Shown here piece by piece: positions 27,429 to 35,398 of a stretch of DNA of 64,000 bases; the stretch's first letter is position 1; each line of letters opens with the position of its first letter. The position numbers were made by a program, and so were the translations under genes. This DNA is from Galactobacillus timonensis (lineage in GTDB: Bacteria; Bacillota_I; Bacilli_A; Erysipelotrichales; Erysipelotrichaceae): contig NZ_LT964739.1 in NCBI RefSeq assembly GCF_900240265.1, positions 1,120,709-1,184,708 of the forward strand, given 5' to 3'. The notes beneath the pieces are model-generated. The model did no database searches. It worked only from the letters and a program-made list of their open reading frames with translations, and was not told the DNA's origin.

Positions 27429-28470
27429 GAACGTACCTTTTGCCGAAGTGAAAGAGACGATCAAGAAGGCTTTGATCAATGCCGGACTGAGCGAGGAACA
27501 GGCTGAGATCTGCGCCGAGATCCACGCGGAGTCGAGTGCGGATGGCGTTGAGAGCCATGGTCTGAACCGTGTTCCGCGCTTTGTGGAGTATGTACAAAAG
27601 GGCTGGGTTGATCCCGGCGCGAAGCCGGAACTGATCCGCCAGCGGGGCGGCGTTGAAATCTATGATGGTCATCTTGGCATCGGCATTACCAATGCCCTGT
27701 TTGCCGAGGAACGTGCCGTCGCACTTGCCAGGGAACATGGCATCGGCATGTGTGCGCTGCGCAATACGACGCACTGGATGCGGGGCGGAACGTATGCGTG
27801 GAAGATGGCGGAGGCTGGTTTTGTCGGCATTTCGTGGATCAACACCGAAAGCTGCATGCCGCTATGGGGAAGCGATGAAAAGAGCGTCGGAAACAACCCG
27901 TTCTGTATGGCGGTTCCGCGGGATGAGGGTCCGATCGTTCTGGATATGGCGATGAGTCAGTATGCCTATGGAAAGCTTGGCGTCTATCGTCTGGCCGGCA
28001 AGCAGCTGCCGTTCCCGGGTGGCTATGACAGGGATGGCAATCTGACGAGCGATCCGGGTGCGATTGAGGACTCGATGCGGATCCTTCCGATGGGCTACTG
28101 GAAGGGATCGGGGATGGCGATCGTTCTCGATCTTGCGGCGGCGATTCTCTCCGACGGCAGAAGCGGCAGTGACATGGATGCGGAAGGCAGGGGAAGCTGC
28201 ACCGGGTGCAGTCAGATCTTCATTGCCATGGATCCGGGCATTTCCGAGTCGAAGGAAGAGATGGAGGCGATTGTCAACCGGCGGATTGAGGCGGCGGACA
28301 ATGCGCATCCGATCAAGGAAGGCAGCCGCGTCCGGGTTCCGGGTGAAGGTACGCTGGCGCGCAGAAAGCGCAGTATGGCTGAAGGGGTAACGGTCGATGA
28401 AACGATCTGGGCGCAGGTGCAGTCGCTTGCGGCCGGAAATATGAAGACGACCGATATCGCCAGCCGCTGA
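27421..28470 (+). CDS. 3-dehydro-L-gulonate 2-dehydrogenase-like (DlgD/YiaK), Ldh2 family
   Basis: NAD(P)H-dependent oxidoreductase of the malate/L-lactate dehydrogenase-like (LDH2) family, 349 residues. Shared with E. coli DlgD/YiaK are SHGLNRVPRFVEYV (about residues 43-56), ALRNTTHWMRGGTYAW (about 116-131), GNNPFCMAVP (about 160-169) and ILPMGYWKGSGMAIVLD (about 221-237). DlgD interconverts 2,3-diketo-L-gulonate and 3-dehydro-L-gulonate. It overlaps the second binding-protein gene, which ties sugar-acid metabolism to the Liv-type transporter. The family assignment is firm. The exact substrate is likely but unproven. Confidence 0.85.
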   Translation: MSRNVPFAEVKETIKKALINAGLSEEQAEICAEIHAESSADGVESHGLNRVPRFVEYVQKGWVDPGAKPELIRQRGGVEIYDGHLGIGITNALFAEERAVALAREHGIGMCALRNTTHWMRGGTYAWKMAEAGFVGISWINTESCMPLWGSDEKSVGNNPFCMAVPRDEGPIVLDMAMSQYAYGKLGVYRLAGKQLPFPGGYDRDGNLTSDPGAIEDSMRILPMGYWKGSGMAIVLDLAAAILSDGRSGSDMDAEGRGSCTGCSQIFIAMDPGISESKEEMEAIVNRRIEAADNAHPIKEGSRVRVPGEGTLARRKRSMAEGVTVDETIWAQVQSLAAGNMKTTDIASR

Positions 28471-28543
28471 ATCAGGCAGTTCATGTTGAATAAACATGCT
28501 GTATAGAAGTGAAACAACAAAAGAAAATGGAGGTAATAAGGAA

Positions 28544-29413
28544 ATGAGTATTCTCGATGAGTTCCGTGTTGATGGCAAGGTTGCCTGGATCACGGGCGGT
28601 TCCTATGGTCTTGGTTTTGCGTATGCGACGGCTCTGGCCCAGGCAGGTGCCAAGATCGTCTTCAATGATCGTAAGCAGGAGCTGGTAGAGCGCGGCATTG
28701 AGGCTTACAAGGCTGAGGGCATTGACGCTTATGGCGGCGTTTGCGATGTGACGAAGGAAGATGAGGTTCAGAAGTTTGTTGCGGATGTGAAGGAGAAGCT
28801 TGGTCCGATTGACATCCTCATCAACAACGCCGGTATCATCAAGCGGATTCCGATGATTGATATGACGGTTGATCAGTGGGATCAGGTCATCAATGTCGAT
28901 CTGACGGGTCCGTTCATCTGCTCGAAGGCGGTTCTGCCGGATATGATCAAGATGGGCCACGGCAAGATTATCAACGCCTGCTCGATGATGTCGGAGCTTG
29001 GTCGTGAGACGGTTTCCGCCTATGCGGCAGCCAAGGGCGGCCTGAAGATGCTCACGAAGAACATCTGCTCCGAATATGGTCAGTACAACATTCAGTGCAA
29101 CGCGATCGGTCCGGGCTACATCGCTACGCCGCAGACCGCTGCTCTGCGTGAGAAGCAGCCGGACGGCTCCATGAATCCGTTCGACCGTTTCATCCGTTCC
29201 AAGACACCGGCACAGCGCTGGGGTACGACGGACGATCTGAAGGGTCTGGCTCTCTTCCTGGCTTCGCCTGCTTCCGACTTCATCAATGGTCAGGTTATCT
29301 ATATCGATGGTGGCATTCTTGCCTACATCGGCCAGGATCCGTCCCAGCTCGACGAAAGCAAGTTTGCTGAAGTCAAGGAACAGGATAAGGACATCAAGGT
29401 CAAGGTTGACTGA
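28544..29413 (+). CDS. SDR oxidoreductase, gluconate 5-dehydrogenase type
   Basis: Short-chain dehydrogenase of 289 residues. The cofactor motif is TGGSYGLGFAYA (about 18-29), followed by NNAGIIKR (about 94-101), catalytic Ser in NACSMMSELG and the Y-x-x-x-K pair in SAYAAAKGGLKML (about 163-175). The C-terminus DGGILAYIGQDPSQ is characteristic of gluconate 5-dehydrogenase-like enzymes, which interconvert 5-keto-gluconate and gluconate. ATG 28544 follows GGAGGTAATAAGGAA. It is the last gene of the liv-dlgD operon and ends before a large hairpin. Confidence 0.87.
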   Translation: MSILDEFRVDGKVAWITGGSYGLGFAYATALAQAGAKIVFNDRKQELVERGIEAYKAEGIDAYGGVCDVTKEDEVQKFVADVKEKLGPIDILINNAGIIKRIPMIDMTVDQWDQVINVDLTGPFICSKAVLPDMIKMGHGKIINACSMMSELGRETVSAYAAAKGGLKMLTKNICSEYGQYNIQCNAIGPGYIATPQTAALREKQPDGSMNPFDRFIRSKTPAQRWGTTDDLKGLALFLASPASDFINGQVIYIDGGILAYIGQDPSQLDESKFAEVKEQDKDIKVKVD

Positions 29414-29418
29414 GCAGT

Positions 29419-29486
29419 AAAAAAACAGCACATTGTCCAGTGAAAGAACAATCTTCTTCCGGCGCAATGCGCTGTTTTTTCTTTTT
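29419..29486. terminator. Large-loop bidirectional terminator
   Basis: AAAAAACAGC with CATTG at the 5' side pairs with CAATG and GCTGTTTTTT at the 3' side, separated by a loop of about 30 bases. It serves the SDR gene on the plus strand and possibly the yesN-type gene on the minus strand. Confidence 0.6.
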
Positions 29487-29551
29487 TTCTCTCGTCTGTT
29501 GGCAACGGGAAGGCCTCTTTATCGCATGTTCAGCTGCGCAGACGGAAACTG

Positions 29552-31129
29552 TTATTTTGAATTCCGGTATTCCGTCGGCGTCATTCCGACGGTTTTCTTG
29601 AAGATGCGGCTGAAGTAGTTCTGATCGGCATAGCCGCAGCGTACACATACTTCCTTGATGCTCAGATTCTGGTGGGCCAGGAGGTCTCTTGCCTTCTCCA
29701 TGCGCAGGTCGGTCAGATAGTCAATAAAGTTGACGCCCGCCTGTTCCTTGAACAGTTTCGAGAAGTAATAGGGCGAGATTCCGACGCTGCGGGCCGCATC
29801 ATCAAGCTGAATGTTTTCCTGGAAGTGTTCCTGCATCCATTTCCTTGCCTGATCAATGATGCCGGTTTCCGGATCCCGCTGGATTACGACACATCTGGAG
29901 AGGTTGGACATGCTTGTGCGGAACGCTTCCCGCAGAGCTTTTTCATCCGTGGCATTGATAATGGAACGGATATCGTCCGTTTCATTGATTTTTTCGCTGT
30001 CCATGGAACGGATGTGGCGCACCGCCAGCAGATACAGCTCCAGCAGATCCACCTTCGTCTTTGTCAGGTCTTTGGACTGATGCGCCAGCCACGAGGCATA
30101 GGCGCCGGCTTCCTGCAGCGCTTTGGCTTCAATTCCGCTGGAGACGGCATCCAGCACAACCTGCTCCATCGATTCCCTCTGACTGTCCGAATGATTCACC
30201 GGCGCATTGAGATCTTCAATCTGCGTCACGCTGCGGCGTCCGTGCCGGATGGCGTTCAGTGCCTCTTCATACGACCGGCTGCATTCGCTCCATGGATGAA
30301 TGGTGCCGATGCCGACGCGGAAACCCGTCTGAAACGCATCTTCCAGAGAATGGTGCAGCGCCCGCGCCTTCTCAATCAGACGGACACGTTCCTCGTAGGA
30401 AAGGCTGCTTTTATCCGACGGCAGCGCACAGATGATCTGAGAGCCGATGAAGTCGCTGACAAAGGCACGGAAACAGACGCGGATCTCTTCACGGATACGG
30501 GCAATGGAATCGTGAATGCGAACCGCATCATCCATGCCCTCCGTTGTCTGATCCGCTTCATTCCAGGTACCGATGCCCAGCACCAGGATCAGGCCGTTTT
30601 CTTCCGGAATGTTCAGCAGCCGGCGGTACTGATCCAGATCGCTGCTCTGGTTTTTCTGATAGATCAGTGACAGTACGAAGCCGTTTTCAACAATCGGGCT
30701 GATCGTTTCGATGCGCTCGCGCATCTCAAGATCGCTTTCCCGCTTGGCCCGCTCCGCATCGATTTCATGCATGAGGGCATCGATGCGCTGTGTAAACTGG
30801 GTGCGGTTCAAGGGCTTGGTCATATATTCGATGGCGCCCAGGTGAATCGCCTCCTTGGCGTAGTCAAAGTTGCTGTAGGCAGTGAGGATGATGGCCCGGA
30901 CATTGGGATTGGTTGTGTGAATCTCACGCAGAGCGTCGAGGCCGTTGATGCCGGGCATCTGAATGTCGATGATCAGAATGTCGGGACGGAAGGTCTCGGC
31001 CAGATGGATGGCCTGGCGGCCGTTCTTGGCAATTTCCACCTCACAGTGATCGCCATAGGTTTTATCCAGTATGAATTTGACGGCATCCGTCACGATGCCT
31101 TCATCATCTGCCACCAGAATCTTGTACAT
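29552..31129 (-). CDS. YesN-type response regulator with AraC DNA-binding domain
   Basis: Response regulator of 525 residues. The receiver domain is at about 1-120, with phosphorylated Asp in DILIIDIQMPGINGLDAL, the conserved Thr in AIILTAYS and Lys in YMTKPLN. A long linker follows, and the C-terminal AraC-type HTH (about 425-525) contains DDAARSVGISPYYFSKLFKEQ and VCVRCGYADQNYFSRIFKK. It is the output partner of the YesM-type kinase, whose 3' end it overlaps by 26 bp. Such pairs control carbohydrate uptake or hydrolase operons. The convergent liv-dlgD operon is a candidate target. Confidence 0.93.
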   Translation of the reverse strand: MYKILVADDEGIVTDAVKFILDKTYGDHCEVEIAKNGRQAIHLAETFRPDILIIDIQMPGINGLDALREIHTTNPNVRAIILTAYSNFDYAKEAIHLGAIEYMTKPLNRTQFTQRIDALMHEIDAERAKRESDLEMRERIETISPIVENGFVLSLIYQKNQSSDLDQYRRLLNIPEENGLILVLGIGTWNEADQTTEGMDDAVRIHDSIARIREEIRVCFRAFVSDFIGSQIICALPSDKSSLSYEERVRLIEKARALHHSLEDAFQTGFRVGIGTIHPWSECSRSYEEALNAIRHGRRSVTQIEDLNAPVNHSDSQRESMEQVVLDAVSSGIEAKALQEAGAYASWLAHQSKDLTKTKVDLLELYLLAVRHIRSMDSEKINETDDIRSIINATDEKALREAFRTSMSNLSRCVVIQRDPETGIIDQARKWMQEHFQENIQLDDAARSVGISPYYFSKLFKEQAGVNFIDYLTDLRMEKARDLLAHQNLSIKEVCVRCGYADQNYFSRIFKKTVGMTPTEYRNSK

Positions 31130-32615
31130 TGCTTTCTCCTTCCCCGGGGAGCGGAATATGAATCGTTACGGTTGTGCCTTTGGGACTGCTTGTCACAAAG
31201 AGCACATTGTCACACTGATAGAAGAGCTTCAGACGCTCCCGCACATTCATTAGTCCCACACCGTTGCCGCCGCTATTCTTGCGCATGTCTTCCGGAAGAC
31301 TGCCGGCATTGATCTGATCCACGATGCTCTGGGGCATGCCCACGCCGTTGTCGCGCACTTCGATGTCGGCACCGTTTCCATTTCGTTTCGCACTGAGCCA
31401 GATATGTTTCTCATAGTCCACTTCCCGAAGACCGTGGTTCAGCGCATTCTCCACCAGGGGCTGCAGCGTCATGCCGGGAAACGGCAGCGAAAGCAGGTCG
31501 TTATCTACATCCTTCTCCAGATGAATTTCGCCGCCAAAGCGCACGTTCATGATGTACATATAGTGATCCACAAGCTCAATCTCCTGGCTGAGCATCGATG
31601 TTTCACCGGTCTTCTGCAGACGGTAGCGGAAGAAGGCGGATGTATTGTCAAGAAATTCGTAGGTGCGGTCCGCTCCCTCCATCATGGCCAGCTGCTGGCC
31701 GGCATTCAGCGTATTGAACAGGAAGTGGGGATTGATCTGCGCCTGGTAGTATTTGAGCTGCGCATCCTTGAGCAGCGACTCACTCCTGAGCTCCTGTTCC
31801 TTCATGCGTATCTCGGTTTCCATCGCCCTGCGCTGACGTTCGATGTAGTTCTGAATACTGCGGATCATCTGATTGAAGGCACTGGCCACGGTACCGACTT
31901 CATCATTGGAAATGACTTCCTCCTCAGGGACGTTGAAGTCGCCGTCACTGATGCGCTTCGCCTTTGCGGCAAGACGCTCAAGAGGACGGGTGATCGACTG
32001 AATGTTCCGGTAGAGGATGAAGATCAGAAACAGCGTCACCGCTGCCAGAACCGCCGTCAGATACCATTCCAGATATTTCAGATACTGATAGAGAGTGTCG
32101 TAGTTTTCGGAGTTGGCCTTGAAACGCAGGGAATCAAGGGCACGGATGTTGTCGATCAGATAGCGGTACACATCCTCCATCGCACTGTAGCTTTGCCGGT
32201 AGAGATCGACATTATGTGCCGTTTTGGCATCGAGGGCCTGCTGCGTCAGGGTCAGATAGGATGACGCAAGCTGATAGATGTTGTGCTCCAGAAGGCTCGC
32301 TTCCTGATTGGTAATCGCATGATTGAAGGGTGCGATGGCGTTCTGGAAATTCTCCATTTCCTCACCGGCGGCGCTCAGGGAGTCTTCGTTCTGGACGTTG
32401 AGGTACTGGAACGTGTTCTGCTGGATGCTGGTAAGCAGGGACTGTACCTCATTGAGACTGACGTTGGTCGCATAGACCTGGTTCAGATTGTTGGTAGCGG
32501 CGTTGATGCGCAGAAAAAAGAACATCAACAGGGCCAGCAGAATGGCCATGACCAGCGTCACCGGCAGGATGAGCTTGGTACGGATGGAGCGGTAGCGTTC
32601 ACTTTTCGCTGTCAT
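31104..32615 (-). CDS. YesM-type sensor histidine kinase
   Basis: Membrane sensor kinase of 503 residues. A first membrane segment (LILPVTLVMAILLALLMFFF, about 15-34) is followed by an extracytoplasmic sensor of about 145 residues, a second membrane segment (about 185-205), a HAMP domain and a His_kinase domain with INPHFLFNTLNA (His about 307). The HATPase_c domain has VRDNGVGMPQ and GNGVGLMNVRERL. Start 32615 follows GGAAGGAG and overlaps the upstream binding-protein gene by 17 bp. It phosphorylates the YesN-type partner encoded downstream. Confidence 0.93.
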   Translation of the reverse strand: MTAKSERYRSIRTKLILPVTLVMAILLALLMFFFLRINAATNNLNQVYATNVSLNEVQSLLTSIQQNTFQYLNVQNEDSLSAAGEEMENFQNAIAPFNHAITNQEASLLEHNIYQLASSYLTLTQQALDAKTAHNVDLYRQSYSAMEDVYRYLIDNIRALDSLRFKANSENYDTLYQYLKYLEWYLTAVLAAVTLFLIFILYRNIQSITRPLERLAAKAKRISDGDFNVPEEEVISNDEVGTVASAFNQMIRSIQNYIERQRRAMETEIRMKEQELRSESLLKDAQLKYYQAQINPHFLFNTLNAGQQLAMMEGADRTYEFLDNTSAFFRYRLQKTGETSMLSQEIELVDHYMYIMNVRFGGEIHLEKDVDNDLLSLPFPGMTLQPLVENALNHGLREVDYEKHIWLSAKRNGNGADIEVRDNGVGMPQSIVDQINAGSLPEDMRKNSGGNGVGLMNVRERLKLFYQCDNVLFVTSSPKGTTVTIHIPLPGEGESNVQDSGGR

Positions 32616-33615
32616 CGTAGAACTCCTTCCGGTACTGCTGCACATTGGAGGCGTCGATCAAGACCGGCGTAATCTCCGTATAGTAGCTGACCATGTGATA
32701 TTTCTGATAGGTCATCAGCTGGCGGACGCTTTCTTCGCCGAGCTGCACCGGGTCGGTCGAGATGACCGCTTTGATGCCGCCGTTTTCAATTTCATCCAGA
32801 ATGTCGGACGAAATGCCGGTACCGATCAATGTCACTCTGCTCACCATGGAACGGCTCGTAAGCAGCTGAAAGGCTGACTGCGTACTCATGGAATCAAGCG
32901 TCACCAGAATGTCCGGCACATTGTCTTTGCTGAGAAGCTTCTGGATGATGTCTTCCGAATTGTTCAGTGATGATCCGTTGGATTCCACGGTTTCGTAGCG
33001 GAAGGTAATCTTTTCAGAAGGGACGGCGCTGGCAAGACCCTGCAGGAACCACTGGCGGCTGCTTTCGTCGAAACGATCGGCAGGAAACAGGATTGTCGCT
33101 GTGCTGGCATCGCTGCCGGAGCGCTTCAGAATTTCGCGGCCGAACTGCTGGCCAAGGAAATAGGCATTGATGCCGACGAAGCCGGAGCGCCTTGAATCCG
33201 GCAGGTCGCGTTCCATGGAGATGACCGGGATGCCGGCATCTTCGGCCTGATCAATCAGAGGCTCCAGCGCTTCATCCGAACCCGGTAACAGCAGGATACC
33301 GTCGGCGTCCTCATAGATTGCCATCTTGATGGCATCTTCGGTAGTGACCCGCTGCGAAAGGCCGGCCCCGGTTTCTTCGGCAATGGCTCCATATTCGCCC
33401 GCCGCCTTGTTTACGCCACGGTACAGCAGGTTCCAGAACGAGTCGTCCGTATTTTCGCCGATGATGGCGATGTGGTACGGATACGTTTCAGGTTCCGTGC
33501 CGCTTTGTTCCTTCAGTGGCAGAAGCGAGGCACCGATCACTAAAAGTACCGCAAAAACGGGTATAAAAATCTGAAAGATGCGATTGTTCGCAGATTGCGT
33601 CGGTTCGTGTTTCAT
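32599..33615 (-). CDS. Membrane-tethered sugar-binding protein of a three-component sensor
   Basis: Periplasmic-binding-protein type 1 domain (Peripla_BP_4-like) of 338 residues, with IAIIGENTDDSFWNLLYRGV near residues 49-68 and ILLLPGSDEAL near 106. There is no lipobox. It is anchored by an N-terminal membrane segment (IFIPVFAVLLVIGASLLPL, about 16-34). It is the first gene of an operon with the YesM kinase and YesN regulator, with both junctions overlapping. It therefore probably presents a bound sugar to the kinase rather than feeding a transporter, and no ABC permease is encoded nearby. Confidence 0.86.
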   Translation of the reverse strand: MKHEPTQSANNRIFQIFIPVFAVLLVIGASLLPLKEQSGTEPETYPYHIAIIGENTDDSFWNLLYRGVNKAAGEYGAIAEETGAGLSQRVTTEDAIKMAIYEDADGILLLPGSDEALEPLIDQAEDAGIPVISMERDLPDSRRSGFVGINAYFLGQQFGREILKRSGSDASTATILFPADRFDESSRQWFLQGLASAVPSEKITFRYETVESNGSSLNNSEDIIQKLLSKDNVPDILVTLDSMSTQSAFQLLTSRSMVSRVTLIGTGISSDILDEIENGGIKAVISTDPVQLGEESVRQLMTYQKYHMVSYYTEITPVLIDASNVQQYRKEFYDDSEK

Positions 33616-33663
33616 GGGCGGATCTTCCGCCTCTTATTATCCCACGCCGCCAGGGAGGAAAGC

Positions 33664-33696
33664 GTAAAAAAAGCGCACAGTATGAGCTGTGTGCTT
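33664..33696 (-). terminator. Intrinsic terminator after the sortase-like gene
   Basis: On the minus strand AAAGCACACAG pairs with CTGTGCGCTTT across a short loop and is followed by TTTTTTTAC. It ends the sortase-like gene ahead of the sensor operon. Confidence 0.78.
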
Positions 33697-33701
33697 TGCA
33701 C

Positions 33702-34502
33702 TCAGTACCAGAAGGTGAGAACGACATTTTCACCGGTCGAGTCGGTGCAGGTATACATGACCACGTCACCGTCCCAGATACTGGAAATGTCGGTCCAGTC
33801 CGTCGTGTACAGGGCTTCTGTCGTATTGTATCCGTAATAGCGGGATGCCAGCGTCAGTGTGCGGGTTGTTCCGTTGAGGGTGAGATAGGCTGTCGACCCG
33901 ATCGGCAGTGAAGTCAGGCCGCTGAAACCCTGGTAGGCGTGATCGCCGATGACCGTATGCCCGTCATAGTCGCCGATCCAGGCGGAGCCGGCGGTATTGA
34001 CGATGGCCTGTGCCGTTGTTGGATCGGTCGAGTAGCGGACGGAGGCCGTATAGCCGATGCTCGGGATAGAAAGATTATCGTAACTGGTCGGGACGGAATA
34101 GGTTTCCGGTGCGGCTTCAGTGGTTGAAGTGTCCGCTGATGAACTGTCTGCCGGCTGCGTTTCCTGCGGCTCGGGCGTTGATGTCGCTTCCGGTGCCGGC
34201 TCCGTTGTTGACGTCACTTCCGGTGTCGGCTCTGGCCTTGATGTCGCTTCTGGCGTCGGTTCCGTTGTAACCTCTGGTGCTGCGGTCGGCGTCGCCGTGG
34301 GTGTCGGCTCGGCGGTAATTACCGTAGAGGGCTCATCGCTGTTATCGCTGTCAGCAGACGCGGCAGCGGTTTCTTCAGCTGCCTGCTGCGCTTCCAGGTT
34401 CTCCGCCTGGATGTCGATGGCATTTAATGCTTTACTTCCGAAGAAGGCCCCCACAGCGACGATGCTGGAAAGCAGAGGTATATAGTAAGAATGATTTGAC
34501 AT
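33702..34502 (-). CDS. Divergent sortase-like surface protein with Pro/Thr/Glu linker
   Basis: Protein of 266 residues: an N-terminal membrane segment (IPLLSSIVAVGAFFGSKAL, about 8-26), a linker of about 90 residues rich in Thr, Pro and Glu with tandem TPEATS-like units (about 55-130), and a C-terminal sortase fold. The latter has LSIPSIGYTASV, the likely catalytic His in GDHAYQGF and Cys in MYTCTDSTGE. The expected Arg after the Cys is not seen, where the sequence reads ENVVLTFW. ATG 34502 follows AGGAGGATGTAT. It may be a housekeeping-independent or degenerate sortase. No LPxTG substrate gene is adjacent. Confidence 0.75.
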   Translation of the reverse strand: MSNHSYYIPLLSSIVAVGAFFGSKALNAIDIQAENLEAQQAAEETAAASADSDNSDEPSTVITAEPTPTATPTAAPEVTTEPTPEATSRPEPTPEVTSTTEPAPEATSTPEPQETQPADSSSADTSTTEAAPETYSVPTSYDNLSIPSIGYTASVRYSTDPTTAQAIVNTAGSAWIGDYDGHTVIGDHAYQGFSGLTSLPIGSTAYLTLNGTTRTLTLASRYYGYNTTEALYTTDWTDISSIWDGDVVMYTCTDSTGENVVLTFWY

Positions 34503-34822
34503 ATACATCCTCCTGTTCAATGATTGCCGGTGACATGTACATAAGAGTTTGCGTGCATGTCAGCGTTAGTTAAATTAATACCTTTTTGAACAAATGCAAG
34601 AGGGTTTTACGAAAAATCAATCATACCTTTTCGATACATATGAAAATATTTCGAGAAGTTTACAAAAGTTTTCAAACATATAGGATATGCGATATTTATG
34701 CGGTTTTGTGAACATTTTGTCATTCGCTGGAGGGGCATGACTTTGCCTTTTACCTGCAGGCATGGAACAGCTTTTCGCAAACTTCACCAATCCTGATTAC
34801 AATGGTGGCAGGAGAAACCGAT
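34503..34822. other. A/T-rich intergenic region between the sortase-like gene and luxS
   Basis: This 320-bp divergent gap holds no gene that I can support. GACATG (about 34531) and CATGTC (about 34555) form a long-armed inverted repeat just upstream of the sortase-like gene. Several T-rich and TATTTATG-like tracts could be promoters for luxS, but none is close to consensus. I see no SAM, SAH or T-box motif. Confidence 0.45.
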
Positions 34823-35302
34823 ATGGAAAAAATAGCGAGCTTTACCGTGAATCATCTGAAGCTGGAACCGGGCATCTATGTTTCGCGCCGCGATGTGTTT
34901 CACGGCACGGTCATTACGACCTTTGATCTGCGCATGACGACGCCGAACAGGGAGCCGGTCATGAATACGGCCGAGGTGCATACGATTGAGCATCTGGGCG
35001 CTACCTATCTGCGCAACGATCCGGACTGGAAGGAGAGGGTCGTGTACTTTGGGCCGATGGGCTGCAGGACCGGTTTCTATATGATTCTGGAAGGAGATCT
35101 TTCTTCTCAGGAAGTTGTGCCGCTTGTGACCGGGATGTTTGAGTTCATTCGTGATTATTCGGGTGCAGTTCCGGGTGCTGCGCCGGCGGAGTGCGGCAAC
35201 TATCTGGATCAGAATCTGCCGATGGCGAACTGGCTGGCAAAGCGGTATCTGGACAATACGCTGTACCACATCGATGAAGCCCATATGGTATATCCGCAAT
35301 AG
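34823..35302 (+). CDS. luxS: S-ribosylhomocysteine lyase LuxS
   Basis: Cleaves S-ribosylhomocysteine to homocysteine and DPD, the precursor of the AI-2 signal, within the activated methyl cycle. The 159 residues fit the family. The iron/zinc-binding HTIEH is near residues 53-57, the catalytic Cys is in FGPMGCRTGFY near 77-87, and the third ligand Cys is in PAECGNYLDQNLP near 124. The chosen ATG gives the conserved start MEKIASFTVNH, with AGGAGAAA before it. An upstream in-frame ATG at 34802 overlaps that ribosome site. It is monocistronic, with its own terminator. Confidence 0.96.
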   Translation: MEKIASFTVNHLKLEPGIYVSRRDVFHGTVITTFDLRMTTPNREPVMNTAEVHTIEHLGATYLRNDPDWKERVVYFGPMGCRTGFYMILEGDLSSQEVVPLVTGMFEFIRDYSGAVPGAAPAECGNYLDQNLPMANWLAKRYLDNTLYHIDEAHMVYPQ

Positions 35303-35308
35303 CAGGGA

Positions 35309-35347
35309 AGCCGGCTGAGGAAAAACTGTTCTCAGCCGGTTTTTTCG
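35309..35347 (+). terminator. Intrinsic terminator after luxS
   Basis: AGCCGGCTGAG pairs with CTCAGCCGGTT around a 10-base loop, followed by TTTTTTC. Confidence 0.9.
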
Positions 35348-35398
35348 TAGATAATCAGAAGGTAGAGAGTCACCGTGAACGGAAACGGAGATATCAAT

